Assembly (NCBI GenBank): GCA_026914155.1
Contig: JAPPGH010000004.1
Location: 1-43,333, forward strand
Source of the DNA: Candidatus Palauibacter rhopaloidicola
GTDB taxonomy: Bacteria; Gemmatimonadota; Gemmatimonadetes; Palauibacterales; Palauibacteraceae
DNA length: 43,333 bases
Reading direction: 5' to 3'
The notes under the pieces are model-generated. The model was not told the origin of the DNA. It was given only the letters and a program-made list of their open reading frames with translations, and ran no database searches. Position 1 is the first letter of the stretch, and every line of letters begins with the position of its first letter. The position numbers and the translations under genes are program-made. Below, in pieces: positions 1 to 9,501 of this stretch.

Positions 1-609
1 CACCTGTCGCTGAACTGGGTCACCATCGTGACCTGTGTCCTGCTGGCCGATCTCATGTACTACTGGGATCACCGCATGATGCACAGGATCGGGGTCGGGT
101 GGGCCACGCACACCGTGCATCACAGCTCGCCCCACTTCAACATGTCGGTGGCCTACCGCTTCGGCCCCCTCGACGCGGTGTTCCCGCTCCTCTTCTCCTT
201 CCCCATCGTCATGCTGGGTTATCACCCGATCCTGGTGCTGCTGTCGGAGGTTCTGGTGCAACAGTTCCAGGCCATCCTGCACACGGAGGCCGTTCGAAAG
301 CTGCCGCGACCGGTCGAGTTCCTCTTCAACACACCCTCCCATCACAGGGTACACCACGGCTCGAACCGGCAGTACTGCGACAAGAACTACGCGGGCATGC
401 TCATCGTCTGGGATCGCATGTTCGGGACCTTCGAACCGGAGGTCGAGCCGGTGGAGTACGGCGTCAGGCAGCCGATCAACTCGAACAATCCCTTTACCGT
501 GTTTCTGCACGGGATCCAGCGCTTGATCATGACGATCGTCCGCACGAGAGGCTTCGGCAACAAGCTGAGGGTACTGGTGAAGCCGCCGGGTTGGAGTGCG
601 ACGGAGTAG
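1..609 (+). CDS. Fatty acid hydroxylase / sterol desaturase family protein (5' end outside window)
   Basis: Integral-membrane di-iron oxygenase of the fatty acid hydroxylase superfamily; these enzymes hydroxylate or desaturate lipids at the membrane. The frame is open from base 1 with no convincing start, so the N-terminus lies outside the window and 202 residues remain. The His clusters expected of the family are visible: HRMMH at residues 24-28 of the fragment, HTVHH at 37-41, an isolated His in QAILHTE near 94, and HHRVHH at 114-119. A hydrophobic stretch at about 57-86 separates the second and third clusters, matching the usual two-hairpin topology. The substrate cannot be told from the sequence. 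The gene converges on the minus-strand operon that follows, with only 6 bases between the stop codons. The family is secure; the exact product is not. Confidence 0.9.
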   Translation, partial: HLSLNWVTIVTCVLLADLMYYWDHRMMHRIGVGWATHTVHHSSPHFNMSVAYRFGPLDAVFPLLFSFPIVMLGYHPILVLLSEVLVQQFQAILHTEAVRKLPRPVEFLFNTPSHHRVHHGSNRQYCDKNYAGMLIVWDRMFGTFEPEVEPVEYGVRQPINSNNPFTVFLHGIQRLIMTIVRTRGFGNKLRVLVKPPGWSATE

Positions 610-615
610 GCGACT

Positions 616-2742
616 CTAGGGGTTTGCGGCGCCCGCGGCGCGGGCGCGGTCGAGGAGGGCCTGGTAGCGGGCTTCGGCCTCCTGTACGCGCGGTTCGAGG
701 CGGAGGCGCTGCTGTTCCCATTCCTCCTCCAGGAGGCGGGTCGTCTCCCAGTACTCGAGATCGCCCGCGGGCCGGATGGGCTCGGTGAGCAGTTCCTGGA
801 GCTTGGCCCGGTGGCGGGCGACGAGTTCGGGCACGGCCTCCAGCTTCCACCAGGGCTCGTCCTCCACGACGACGAACACCGGAGCGCTGTGCGCCACCGT
901 CATGTCCCGTTCTCCGTCGCGGTCGCCGAAGGCGCGGACGGCGACCCACAGGCTCTCGTCGGCCTCGATCTGCGTGGCGAGCCGCAGCCGGTCGCCGTCC
1001 CCGAACGCCTGGGTCGCGGCGGCGACGACCTCTCCGTGGACGACGAGTTCCAGCCGGTTCAGGCGGTCGATGTCGGGGTTCAGCGACGCTTCCGCCACGA
1101 TCTCGAGGCTCTCCCCGCGCTCGACGCGAAGCTCGGAGCCCATCTCCCGCCCGTTCACGCGGAACTCGAGGAAGGGTCCATTGCTCACGTAGGTGTGGCC
1201 CGAACGGTAGGCGTTGTACCACTCGTTCGGGGCGAACGGCCCGTCCAGCTTCACGTACGTGCGCTCGACCCCCGGCAGCGTGGGCCCGAAGTACGGGTAG
1301 TCGGCGCCTGCGATGGGGCGGACGTTGAAGCCGAGGTTCAGGAAGCTGTACCAGATGTCGTCGTACAGGCGCCCGCCCTGCAGGACCTCGATGAAGTCGA
1401 CGAGGTCGAACGGCACGTCGAGCGCGAGCCCCCGCTCGCCGTTGAAGAGTTGGCCCATGTGCGCGTAGCCGGAGATCCCGCCCTGGGCGCGCGACTCCTC
1501 GAACACCCTGTGATAGAGGAAGTAGGACTCCGGGTCCGGACGGATGGGACGCTGCAGGTTGTGGTGGATCGTGTGCCCCCGCTGGACGGTGCGCGGGTCC
1601 TCCTGCCCGGACACGAGCGCGTGACCCTCGCGCACGTACTGACCGGCTTGCCCCCACGCCGGCTGCTTGAAGTGGGTGACGGCGATGTTCCCCATCTCGA
1701 GCAGGTTTGCCACGTGGATGTCTTCGGCGGCGATCTGGGCCCACACCGCGTCGTCCTCCGCGTGCTCGCGCGCGATGTGCACGTGGGAGTCTCCGGAGTA
1801 CCAGCCTTCGGCCGGGAGATCTGCGTAGCGTTCGAGCGAGACGGTGAGATCGGTCGTCTCGTCGGCGCGTACTTCGATGGTCCGCTCGTAGCCGCGGTAT
1901 TCGGGGCCGCGCGTCGCGACGAGTTCGTAGTTCCCGACCGGGAGGCGGGCCTCGTACTCGCCGTCGACGTAGAAGGCGAGGCGGTGTTCCGAGGGCCACC
2001 ACGTGCGCGGGTTCACCCACAGGAGCCGGACCTCGTCGACGAAGCGGTGCACGAGCACGGAGCGCTCGGAGGGAAGCGGAGCGCGGCCGGTTTCGTCATA
2101 CAGACCGAACCGTGCGGGGACCGGACGCCCGCTCGCCGCATCCTCCACCGACAGGCGCAGCGTGCCGTAGCCGGCCGGCTCGGGCGAGGCGTGGCTGCGC
2201 ACGACCTCGATGTCGCACAGCGCGATCCCCTCCGGGCCGCCGATGGCGAGGTCCGTGTCGCGGATGCCGTGCGCGGCGAAGCGGGCGCGCTCGAGCGTCA
2301 CCCGGGCGGTGGCGAGCGTTGTGCCGGACGCGGGTTCGATCGTGGCCGACTCGCCGATCCCGTCACCGCCGTTGTCGTTGAACCCCACGCTGAATGGCCC
2401 AGTGAGTTCCGGCGCGTAGGTGACCACGAGGTCGACGGGCTCATCGATGTCGAACGCGAACGCGTCGTCGATGTCGAGCGCGAAGAGGGGGCCGACGACG
2501 CACGTCAGGTCGCCGATGTCGCGCGTCTGGAACGGGTTGCCGCGGCCGTACATGCCGAGTTCCGAGCGGGCGACGCCGAGCGTGCGGGCGATGTTCTCGC
2601 GCGGCCACTCGAGTTCGACCACGAAGCGGGCATCGCTGTCGTGCGGCGGGGAAGGCGCGCCCTCCCCCGCCGGGCCCGCGGCTCCCGAGACGAGGAGTCC
2701 GGCCCCGGCGAGCAGGCAGATCCGGTGGGCGCGGGCGGTCAC
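616..2742 (-). CDS. Secreted CehA/McbA-type PHP-fold metallohydrolase
   Basis: A 708-residue exported protein. The GTG start overlaps the stop of the upstream amidohydrolase (GTGA, 4 bases) and is followed at once by a signal peptide (hydrophobic core at about residues 8-22). The first 300 residues look like beta-sandwich and carboxypeptidase-regulatory-like modules. The catalytic part opens at about 316 with GWYSGDSHVHI, whose HxH is typical of CehA/McbA metallohydrolases. It continues with NLLEMGN, GYAHMGQ and GADYPYFG, and closes with RSGHTYVSNGP. CehA and McbA are known as carbaryl hydrolases, but most family members are uncharacterised. The last 70 residues are charged and probably helical. 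It is the last gene of a three-gene operon with two other exported hydrolases. The substrate is unknown; an ester, amide or carbamate is plausible. Confidence 0.85.
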   Translation of the reverse strand: MTARAHRICLLAGAGLLVSGAAGPAGEGAPSPPHDSDARFVVELEWPRENIARTLGVARSELGMYGRGNPFQTRDIGDLTCVVGPLFALDIDDAFAFDIDEPVDLVVTYAPELTGPFSVGFNDNGGDGIGESATIEPASGTTLATARVTLERARFAAHGIRDTDLAIGGPEGIALCDIEVVRSHASPEPAGYGTLRLSVEDAASGRPVPARFGLYDETGRAPLPSERSVLVHRFVDEVRLLWVNPRTWWPSEHRLAFYVDGEYEARLPVGNYELVATRGPEYRGYERTIEVRADETTDLTVSLERYADLPAEGWYSGDSHVHIAREHAEDDAVWAQIAAEDIHVANLLEMGNIAVTHFKQPAWGQAGQYVREGHALVSGQEDPRTVQRGHTIHHNLQRPIRPDPESYFLYHRVFEESRAQGGISGYAHMGQLFNGERGLALDVPFDLVDFIEVLQGGRLYDDIWYSFLNLGFNVRPIAGADYPYFGPTLPGVERTYVKLDGPFAPNEWYNAYRSGHTYVSNGPFLEFRVNGREMGSELRVERGESLEIVAEASLNPDIDRLNRLELVVHGEVVAAATQAFGDGDRLRLATQIEADESLWVAVRAFGDRDGERDMTVAHSAPVFVVVEDEPWWKLEAVPELVARHRAKLQELLTEPIRPAGDLEYWETTRLLEEEWEQQRLRLEPRVQEAEARYQALLDRARAAGAANP

Positions 2743-4427
2743 CGCTCGTACACGACCCGGCCGCCCACGACGGTCAGATCGACTTCCATCGATTCCAGGC
2801 ATGGGTCCTCGCACTCCAGTACATGGTCCGCCGTCACGACGAGGTCGGCGGCCATCCCGACCTCGAGCGTCCCCTTCTCGTTCTCTTCGAAGGTGAGGTG
2901 CGCGTACGCGCTTGTCGCCGCGCGCAGCGCCTCCTCGCGGGTGATCGCCTGGGACGGATCGAGCACGCCTGCGCTGATCGTGCCGCGCGTCGTGAAGTGG
3001 TGCAGCATCCACCACGGGTCCCACGGGACGACGGGGGAATCCGTCCCCAGCGACACCGGGATCCCTGCGTCGAGGTAGGAGCGCACGGGTGTGGTCCAGG
3101 CGGCGCGCCACGCGCCCCAGTACTTCACGAGACTCGGCGCCGCGACGTAGAGGTGGTTTTGCGCGGTCACGGAGAGGCCGAGCGCCCGCATGCGCGGAAA
3201 GTGGTCGTCGCGCGGGATGAATCCGTGTTCGATGACCCAGCGCAGGCCGTCGATCGGCGCGTCGGCGTGCGCGGCCTCGTAGCCGTCGAGGACGAGGTCG
3301 ATGGCCGCGTCGCCCACCGCGTGCGTCGCCACCCGCCAACCCCGCCGGTGAAGTTCGCGGACCGTCTCGATGAAGCGCTCGGTGGGCACGGTCTGCAGGC
3401 CGTGGAAGGTGCCGCCCTCGCCCCACGGTTCCTCGTACGGCTCGCGCATGAGGCCGCCCTCGAAACCGCCGTCCACGCCGACCTTCACGCCGCCGACGCG
3501 GAGCCAGTCGTCGCCCTCGCCCATGGCCGGCCATGTGGCAAGCGCGTCGGCGAGCGGCGGCGCCCCGGCGCCGCGGGGGGCGCGGAGGACGTAGTTGACG
3601 CGCAGGGTGAGCCGGCCCTCGTCCCGGAGGCGCTCGATGGCCCGGTACTGCTCCGGGGGGCCGCCCGGGTAACGGATGCTCGTCAAACCGCGGGCGTTGA
3701 GCGCGGCGTACTCCTCGGCCAGCGCGTCGAGGACGGCGGCCGGGTCGGGCGGCGCGGCAGCCGGCAACGTCACGAGATCCTTGGCGCGGTCGACGAGTTC
3801 GCCGTTCAGCCGCCCGTCCGGGTAGCGTCCGATGCGGCCGCCCGGCACCTCCGGCGTCGATTCGTCGATGCCCCAGCGGGCGAGCGCCGCGCTGTTCAGC
3901 ACGTACTCGTGCCCGCCGCGGACGACGACGACCGGCTGCCCGGGCGCCGCGCCGTCGAGGTCGTCACGGTAGGGGAGGCGGTGCTCGGCGAGCTGCCCTT
4001 CGTGCCAGTCGCGGTTCGTGACGATCAACTCGCCCGGCGCCGTCTCGAGCGCGGAGGCGCCGATCGCGTCGATCACGTCGGCCATCGATCGCGCGCTCGT
4101 CAGGTCGACGCCGGGACCGCCCCCGATCCCGTGGTAGTGGTTGTCGGCGAGCCCCGGGATCACGGTCCGCCCGTCCAACTCCACGACGCGCGTGTCGGGC
4201 CCGGCCAACCCGCGAATCTCCTCCGAAGTGCCGACCGCCAGCACGCGGCCGTCGGCGACCGCCAGCGCCTCCGCCGTCCCCGGCTCTCCCATCGTGAGGA
4301 TCTCCCCGTCGACGAGGACGAGATCCGCCGCCTCGGACGGGGCCTCCGAGCAAGCCGCGAGTCCGAGCGCCGCAACTCCAAGCGCTGCCAGCGCGACCCC
4401 GGGTCGTGCAGGCAGGATCTTCGCCAT
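2739..4427 (-). CDS. YtcJ-like amidohydrolase lipoprotein (Amidohydro_3 family)
   Basis: A 562-residue metal-dependent amidohydrolase. The N-terminus is a lipoprotein signal ending in LAAC with Cys26, so the enzyme is probably anchored outside the cytoplasm. The fold signature is clear: a composite N-terminal segment (DLVLVDGEILTMG), the metal motif NHYH with H97 and H99, then THAVGDAAI, WVIEHGFIPRDD and LGTDSPVVPW, which supply the remaining His and Asp ligands. The C-terminus rebuilds the small beta domain (GMAADLVV, VVGGRVV). The start ATG overlaps the stop of the upstream D-aminoacylase-like gene by 1 base (TGATG). Its own stop overlaps the GTG of the downstream PHP enzyme, so all three are probably cotranslated. 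YtcJ-like proteins act on N-substituted formamides and other amides; the substrate here is unknown. Confidence 0.9.
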   Translation of the reverse strand: MAKILPARPGVALAALGVAALGLAACSEAPSEAADLVLVDGEILTMGEPGTAEALAVADGRVLAVGTSEEIRGLAGPDTRVVELDGRTVIPGLADNHYHGIGGGPGVDLTSARSMADVIDAIGASALETAPGELIVTNRDWHEGQLAEHRLPYRDDLDGAAPGQPVVVVRGGHEYVLNSAALARWGIDESTPEVPGGRIGRYPDGRLNGELVDRAKDLVTLPAAAPPDPAAVLDALAEEYAALNARGLTSIRYPGGPPEQYRAIERLRDEGRLTLRVNYVLRAPRGAGAPPLADALATWPAMGEGDDWLRVGGVKVGVDGGFEGGLMREPYEEPWGEGGTFHGLQTVPTERFIETVRELHRRGWRVATHAVGDAAIDLVLDGYEAAHADAPIDGLRWVIEHGFIPRDDHFPRMRALGLSVTAQNHLYVAAPSLVKYWGAWRAAWTTPVRSYLDAGIPVSLGTDSPVVPWDPWWMLHHFTTRGTISAGVLDPSQAITREEALRAATSAYAHLTFEENEKGTLEVGMAADLVVTADHVLECEDPCLESMEVDLTVVGGRVVYER

Positions 4428-6157
4428 CACGGGCCTCCTCCCGTCTCGCGGCGCAGGAGCCGGCCGGGCTGCGCCTCCGTCAGCGCGCCGCCGTCGATCA
4501 CGGGCACGCCGTTCACGAACACGAAGTCCATCCCCTCCGCATAGCGCATCGCGTCGCCGAACCGGGCCAGGTCGCGCACCTCCTCCGGATCGAAGATGAC
4601 GAGATCCGCCGCCATCCCCGGCGCGATCAGGCCCCGGTCCGCCAGCCCCAGCCGGCGGGCGGCTAGCGAGGTCATGCGGCGCACGGCGTCCTCCAGACTC
4701 AGGATCCCGTCCTCTCTCACGTACTTCGCGATCACGCGCGGGAAGGCCCCGAACGCCCGCGGATGGGAACTGGCCGTGGTCGCCGGATTCACCGGGGAGG
4801 CGTCGGTGTCGATCATCACGAACTCGGCCCGAAGGGCCCGCCACTTCTGCTCCTCGTTCATGCTCTCCGGGTTCACGCTCACGCCGCCCGCCTGCACGAG
4901 ATCGAAGAACGCGTCCCACGGATCCGTCCCCAGAACCTCCGCCGCCTCGGCGACCGAGAGGTTGATCACCCGCTCGTCCACCTCGTCGGAGGCGGAGACG
5001 ATGAGAACCTTGTCCCAGTCCATCCCCACGTGGCGGTACCAGTTCTCCCAGTCCGACGTCGTCTCCACCTCGCGGCGGAGTTCCGTCCGCACCGCGGGGT
5101 CGGAAAGGGTCTCCAGGAAGGGAGCCCTGCCGCCCGCGTAGTGCCGCGGGTGGAGGAAGGACCCCAGGCCGATCCCGTTCCGGATGTAGGGATAGATGTC
5201 CGCCGTCACGTCGATCCCGGCCACCCTCGCCGAGTCGATGAGGGCGAGGGCCTCGGCCATCAGCGGCCAGTTCTCCTGTCCCGCGGCTTTGAGGTGGTAG
5301 ATGTGGACGGGGGTGCCGGCGCGGACGCCGATCTCGATCGCTTCCCGGATCGCCTCCAGGACAGAGTGTGACTCGTTCCGCATGTGCGTGAAGTAGGTGC
5401 CGCCGTACTCGCCCGCGACGCGCGTGAGTTCGACGAGTTCCTCCGTCGTCGCGTACACGGCGGGCGGATAGATGAGAGATGTGGAGGTCCCGACCGCGCC
5501 GTCCTCCATCGCCTGCCGCACGAGCGCCTTCATCTCCTCGAGTTGCCCGGGCGTCGGCTGCACGTCCTCCTCGCCCAGGACCACGCGGCGCACCTGGGTG
5601 AGTCCGACGTCGTGCACCACGTTGATCGGGATGCCGATGCGCTCGACGTGCGCGAAGTACTCGGCGTACGTCCGCCAGCGCAGTTCCTCGCCGTTCACGA
5701 CCACCCCCCAGGGCTGCGTGGCGTCGCTCTGGGGCGCGGCCGACCCGCCTTCGCCGGAGAGGTAGGTCGTGATCCCCTGCCGGAGCTTGCTCTCGGCGCT
5801 CGGGGGATCCGTGATGAGGACGACGCTCGACTGGCCCATCATGTCGATGAAGCCGGGGCTGACCACGCGGTCCGCCGCGTCGATCGTGCGCGCGGCCGGG
5901 TGGCCCGCGAGGTTCCCGACCGCCGCGATCCGGTCGCCCCGCAGGCCGACGTCGCCCCGCATCCAGGGGTTCCCGGCCCCGTCCACGATCCGCGCCCCCG
6001 TGATGAGCACGTCAAACGGCTCCGCCGCCGTCGGTGCCTCCCCCATCCCGCAGCCGGGAAGACCGGCTGCGAGGAGACAGACTCCCAGCACAGCGAGCAG
6101 CTTAGCCCTCCTCGGAGCCCCGCACGGCCGGTCGTGTCTCGCGTTCGCTGATTTCAT
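4427..6157 (-). CDS. D-aminoacylase-like amidohydrolase lipoprotein with atypical metal site
   Basis: A 576-residue protein of the N-acyl-D-amino-acid deacylase family, carrying a lipoprotein signal (LLAAGLPGC, Cys36). Family features are FDVLITGARIVDGAG, YFTHMRNES, VHIYHLKAAG and a C-terminal segment with MIDTDASPVNP and GMAADLVIFD. The canonical PGFIDxHxH metal motif reads PGFIDMMGQS (residues 101-110), so both His are replaced, by M107 and Q109. The Cys-containing segment expected shortly after is replaced by LSGEGGS. The two later His motifs and the Asp are kept. It may therefore use a reduced metal site or belong to a distinct subfamily. It is the first gene of the three-gene exported-hydrolase operon. 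The start has an in-frame ATG but a long charged n-region, so a start slightly downstream is possible. Confidence 0.85.
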   Translation of the reverse strand: MKSANARHDRPCGAPRRAKLLAVLGVCLLAAGLPGCGMGEAPTAAEPFDVLITGARIVDGAGNPWMRGDVGLRGDRIAAVGNLAGHPAARTIDAADRVVSPGFIDMMGQSSVVLITDPPSAESKLRQGITTYLSGEGGSAAPQSDATQPWGVVVNGEELRWRTYAEYFAHVERIGIPINVVHDVGLTQVRRVVLGEEDVQPTPGQLEEMKALVRQAMEDGAVGTSTSLIYPPAVYATTEELVELTRVAGEYGGTYFTHMRNESHSVLEAIREAIEIGVRAGTPVHIYHLKAAGQENWPLMAEALALIDSARVAGIDVTADIYPYIRNGIGLGSFLHPRHYAGGRAPFLETLSDPAVRTELRREVETTSDWENWYRHVGMDWDKVLIVSASDEVDERVINLSVAEAAEVLGTDPWDAFFDLVQAGGVSVNPESMNEEQKWRALRAEFVMIDTDASPVNPATTASSHPRAFGAFPRVIAKYVREDGILSLEDAVRRMTSLAARRLGLADRGLIAPGMAADLVIFDPEEVRDLARFGDAMRYAEGMDFVFVNGVPVIDGGALTEAQPGRLLRRETGGGP

Positions 6158-6284
6158 TGGCCAGTCCCGGGAATGGGCGAGTTGGGTGTCCCATCAAGGA
6201 TCGACCGGGCGTCGTCTGGCGGCAACCGCACACGTCGGCCAGTGTTGGGGACCGAATCCAGGCTCTACCCCTCCGGAGGCTGAC
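6158..6284. promoter_or_regulatory. Divergent intergenic region between two exported-hydrolase operons
   Basis: These 127 bases separate the minus-strand D-aminoacylase operon from the plus-strand propeller-CehA operon and must hold promoters for both. No convincing -35/-10 pair or long inverted repeat is visible. A strong Shine-Dalgarno (CCGGAGG) precedes the ATG at 6285. The shared spacer suggests possible co-regulation; that is inference. Confidence 0.4.
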
Positions 6285-8867
6285 ATGACGCCGACGCCGC
6301 GCGCCCTTCGACTGTTCGGATTCCTCCTGATCGCCGGCGGGTTTGCTGCGCCGCCGCTTGCGGGGCAGGACGACGTGGAGCGGTATCCGGGGCCGTTTCC
6401 CGGTGGGTATCCGGCGATGAGCGGAATCGGGGGGTCGGGGAAGATGTACATGGAGAGCTACTTCCCGCCCCCGGTCACGGCGTCCCCGACGTATCCCGCG
6501 TTCTCGCCCGATGGCGGGTCGGTCGCCTTCGCCTACCAGGGGCGGATCTGGGCGGTCCCGGCCGAAGGGGGCGTGGCACGGCAACTCACCTCCGGGGTCG
6601 GCTACCACTCTCAGCCGAGTTGGTCGCCGGACGGCCGTCACATCGCTTACGCCGCAGACATCGGCCTCAACCTCGACATCTTCCTGCTCGACCTCGAGAG
6701 CGGGGAATCCCGCCGGCTGACGGAAGATCCCGCCATCGACATGCGGCCGCGGTTCTCTCCCGATGGGTCCAGGATCCTGTTCACGACCGGACGGGACGGC
6801 ACGTTCGACCTCTGGGCATACGATTTCGGGGCGGAGGCGCTGGAATCCGTCATCGCCCACCCGGGGGCGAACGACATGGCCGGCGACTGGATCGGCGACA
6901 CGGGCGATATCGTCTTCGTCTCCAAGCGCGGCGAGGCGGCGCTCGGCTCGGGCTCCCTGTGGCGGTGGAGCGCGGACACCGGCGAGGCGGAACTCCTCAT
7001 CCGCATCGAGACGAACTACCAGGCGTCGCCCGTCGTCGCTCCGCACGGCGGCTCGGTGGCCTACGTGACGGACGCCTCCGGGAACAACGACATCTACCAG
7101 GTCCCGACCTACCGCGCGGCCGCGGCGCAGGACCGTTCCAGCCCGGGGATCCAGCAGGTCCGGCTCACGCACACCCGCACCGACGAGTACTTCCCCTCCT
7201 GGTCTCCCGACGGGGAGCGCCTCGTCTACGCGCGGAACGGGGGCCTCCACGGCGAGGAGCGGACGATCGACGGCGGGATGGGATTCGGGCTCTACACGAC
7301 GGGGCGCGGAGGCGGCGAGCCGGTCCCGGTGCGCATCGAGGACTACGCCTGGTCCGAACCCACGGGCCGGGTGCAGGTCCGCGTCAGCGACCCGAGCGGG
7401 CGGCGGGTCCCCTCCCGCATCTACCTGGAGGCCTCGGACGGGCGCAGCTACTTCCCGGACGGCAGCTTCCCGCGCGTCCTGAGCGGGCCCGAGGACTACT
7501 ACTTCCACACGGACGGGAGCTTCTCCGTCACCCTCCCGGTCGGAACGGCCGAACTGGAGGTGTGGCGGGGCTTCGAGTACGAGCCCGTCGCGCAAGCCGT
7601 CGACGTGCGCGCCGGCGAGTGGACGAACGTGGACGTCAGGCTCGAGCGCTGGATCGACATGGCCGCGGACGGCTGGTATTCCGGGGACAATCACATTCAC
7701 CCGAACTATGGCGGCCACTATTTCGTCACGCCGCTCGACCTCGGGAACAAGGCGCTGGCGGAAGACCTCAACGTGGCGAACGGCATGATCGCCAACTATT
7801 GGGCGAACAGTCGCGTGGAGGATCTGGAACACTTCCTCGGCCATCCGCACCCGCACCCGGACCCGCGCACGATCGTCTACTACAACGAGGAGTACCGGCC
7901 GAACTTCTTCGCCCACATGTCGCTGCTGAACCTCGTCGAGCTCATCACGCCGTTCTACATCGGCTACGAGGGGACAGCGTTCCGCGAACTCTATCCCGAC
8001 AACGCGGCGGTGCTCAGGCGCGTGCACGAACAGGGCGGCATCGGCGGCTACGTGCACCCGTTCGGGCTCAGCCACCGCGGGCCGGATCCGGCGCCGAGCG
8101 GAGCGCGCGAACTGCCCGTCGATGCGATCCTCGGGCTGGCCGACTTCGTGGACGTCTCCTGCATCTGGAGCGACGAACTGGGGACGGCCGCCATCTGGTA
8201 CCGCCTGCTCAACACCGGCTCCCGGATCCCGGCCACGGCGGGGACGGACGCGATGACCGACATGTGGCGGCATCCGGCCGTGGGGACGACGCGCTCCTAC
8301 GTCTACACGGGCGAGGAGGACCTCGACTACGACGAGTGGGCGGACGCCATGGCCGCGGGCCACGCCTTCGTGACGAGCGGGCCCATCCTCACGCTCGACG
8401 TGGACGGCATGGGGATGGGAGAGGAACTCGCGGTGTCACGCGGCGAGAGCGTGAGGGTCGCGGTCACCGCGCGCTCGCTGTTCGAGATGGAACGGCTCGA
8501 CATCATTCATAACGGCGAAATCGTCCACACCGTCCAGGCGACGGGCGACGGCCGGACGCTCGAGGCGGAGATCGACGTCGGCATGGACGCGAGCGGATGG
8601 ATCGCCGCGCGGGTCCTCGGGCCGGCGCAGCACGGCGCGATGGACAGCTACCTGTTCGCCCACACGAACCCGGTGTTCGTCATCGCCGATGGCGAACCGA
8701 TCCGGTCGCGGGAGGACGCCGCCTTCTTCGTGCGCTGGATCGAACGGACGCTCGACGACATCCACTCGATGGACCGCTGGGACGACCCGGCCCACAAGGC
8801 CGAGGTCGTCGCGACGTTCGAGGAGGGTCTCCGCCTGTACCAGGCCCAGGCGAACGATGGTCGCTGA
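6285..8867 (+). CDS. TolB-like propeller fused to CehA/McbA-type PHP metallohydrolase, secreted
   Basis: An 860-residue exported protein. The ATG is preceded by CCGGAGG 8 bases upstream and followed by a Sec signal peptide (about residues 8-27, cleavage near LAGQ). Residues about 65-340 contain repeated PD40/TolB-type blades, each with an FSPDG or WSPDG core. A carboxypeptidase-regulatory-like linker follows. At about 465-475 the PHP-type catalytic domain starts with GWYSGDNHIHPNYGGHY. Later come YVHPFGLS, GTDAMTDMW and GHAFVTSGP, matching the motif order of the other CehA-like gene at 616-2742. The propeller probably binds a polymer, peptide or membrane partner and presents substrate to the hydrolase domain; this is inference. 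The following PH-domain gene overlaps its 3' end by 11 bases. Confidence 0.88.
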   Translation: MTPTPRALRLFGFLLIAGGFAAPPLAGQDDVERYPGPFPGGYPAMSGIGGSGKMYMESYFPPPVTASPTYPAFSPDGGSVAFAYQGRIWAVPAEGGVARQLTSGVGYHSQPSWSPDGRHIAYAADIGLNLDIFLLDLESGESRRLTEDPAIDMRPRFSPDGSRILFTTGRDGTFDLWAYDFGAEALESVIAHPGANDMAGDWIGDTGDIVFVSKRGEAALGSGSLWRWSADTGEAELLIRIETNYQASPVVAPHGGSVAYVTDASGNNDIYQVPTYRAAAAQDRSSPGIQQVRLTHTRTDEYFPSWSPDGERLVYARNGGLHGEERTIDGGMGFGLYTTGRGGGEPVPVRIEDYAWSEPTGRVQVRVSDPSGRRVPSRIYLEASDGRSYFPDGSFPRVLSGPEDYYFHTDGSFSVTLPVGTAELEVWRGFEYEPVAQAVDVRAGEWTNVDVRLERWIDMAADGWYSGDNHIHPNYGGHYFVTPLDLGNKALAEDLNVANGMIANYWANSRVEDLEHFLGHPHPHPDPRTIVYYNEEYRPNFFAHMSLLNLVELITPFYIGYEGTAFRELYPDNAAVLRRVHEQGGIGGYVHPFGLSHRGPDPAPSGARELPVDAILGLADFVDVSCIWSDELGTAAIWYRLLNTGSRIPATAGTDAMTDMWRHPAVGTTRSYVYTGEEDLDYDEWADAMAAGHAFVTSGPILTLDVDGMGMGEELAVSRGESVRVAVTARSLFEMERLDIIHNGEIVHTVQATGDGRTLEAEIDVGMDASGWIAARVLGPAQHGAMDSYLFAHTNPVFVIADGEPIRSREDAAFFVRWIERTLDDIHSMDRWDDPAHKAEVVATFEEGLRLYQAQANDGR

Positions 8868-9501
8868 GGGCCGCGGGGCGGCCGTGTCGGCGACGCCGGA
8901 ACTCGAAGTGCCCGGCGACTTCGTCAACCCTCAAGTGCCGCTCGACGCCCTGCCCGGCGCGGAGGCCGTCGACTGGGTGCCACTTCACCCCCGTTTCGCG
9001 AGGCGCCTCCAGGTGGGGGCCGCCATCCGGGCTGTCGTCTACGTCGCCGCCGCCGGGGGGTTCCAGATGGCGGTATCCCCTCGCAACCGGGCCGCCATCG
9101 CGGAGTCACTGCCGTGGCTGCCGGCCCTCCTGTGGACGGCCTTGGGGGTCTTCTGCGTGTGCTCCATCGTATGGCCGCTCATCGCGGTCCCGCGTCGGGG
9201 GTACGTCGTCCGCGAGAAGGACCTCCTGTACAAGTCCGGCGTCCTGTGGCGCTCCGTGAAGGCGTTCCCCTTCAACCGCGTGCAGCACACCAAGCTCCAC
9301 AGCACGCCGCTGGACCGCCGGTTCGGGCTGGCCAGCCTGTCGGTCTTTCCGGCGGGGGGCGGCCTCGGCAACCGTGTCCGCGGTTTGGGACGGGAGACCG
9401 CCGAGCGGCTGCGCGTCTACATCTCGGAACGAATAGAATGCGGGGCGCCCGCCGCGGATTCCGACGAACGCTTCGAAACCGCGGGGGACACCGGCCGGTG
9501 A
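8857..9501 (+). CDS. Bacterial PH-domain (bPH2, YdbS-like) membrane protein
   Basis: A 214-residue protein with two hydrophobic segments at about 52-70 and 85-108, followed by a bPH2 domain (VVREKDLLYKSGVLWRSVKAF, then NRVQHTKLHSTPLDRRFGL). The PFNRVQ..(T/N)..SPLDR-like core is diagnostic of YdbS/YdbT proteins, which are paired membrane proteins of unclear function. I took the ATG at 8857, which overlaps the preceding stop by 11 bases; a GTG at 8884 is an alternative. Its stop overlaps the GTG of the next gene (GTGA), as expected for a YdbS-YdbT pair made together. The link to the upstream hydrolase may be operonic only. Confidence 0.85.
   Translation: MVAEGRGAAVSATPELEVPGDFVNPQVPLDALPGAEAVDWVPLHPRFARRLQVGAAIRAVVYVAAAGGFQMAVSPRNRAAIAESLPWLPALLWTALGVFCVCSIVWPLIAVPRRGYVVREKDLLYKSGVLWRSVKAFPFNRVQHTKLHSTPLDRRFGLASLSVFPAGGGLGNRVRGLGRETAERLRVYISERIECGAPAADSDERFETAGDTGR

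Noticed and set aside
811..3078. Long plus-strand open frame antisense to the CehA-like and YtcJ-like genes
   Set aside because: Composition is Arg/Val/Gly-rich with no domain, and it is the reverse shadow of two well-supported genes in GC-rich DNA.
6102..8363. Long minus-strand open frame opposite the propeller-CehA gene
   Set aside because: No recognisable domain, and the plus strand holds a complete gene with signal peptide, blades and PHP motifs.
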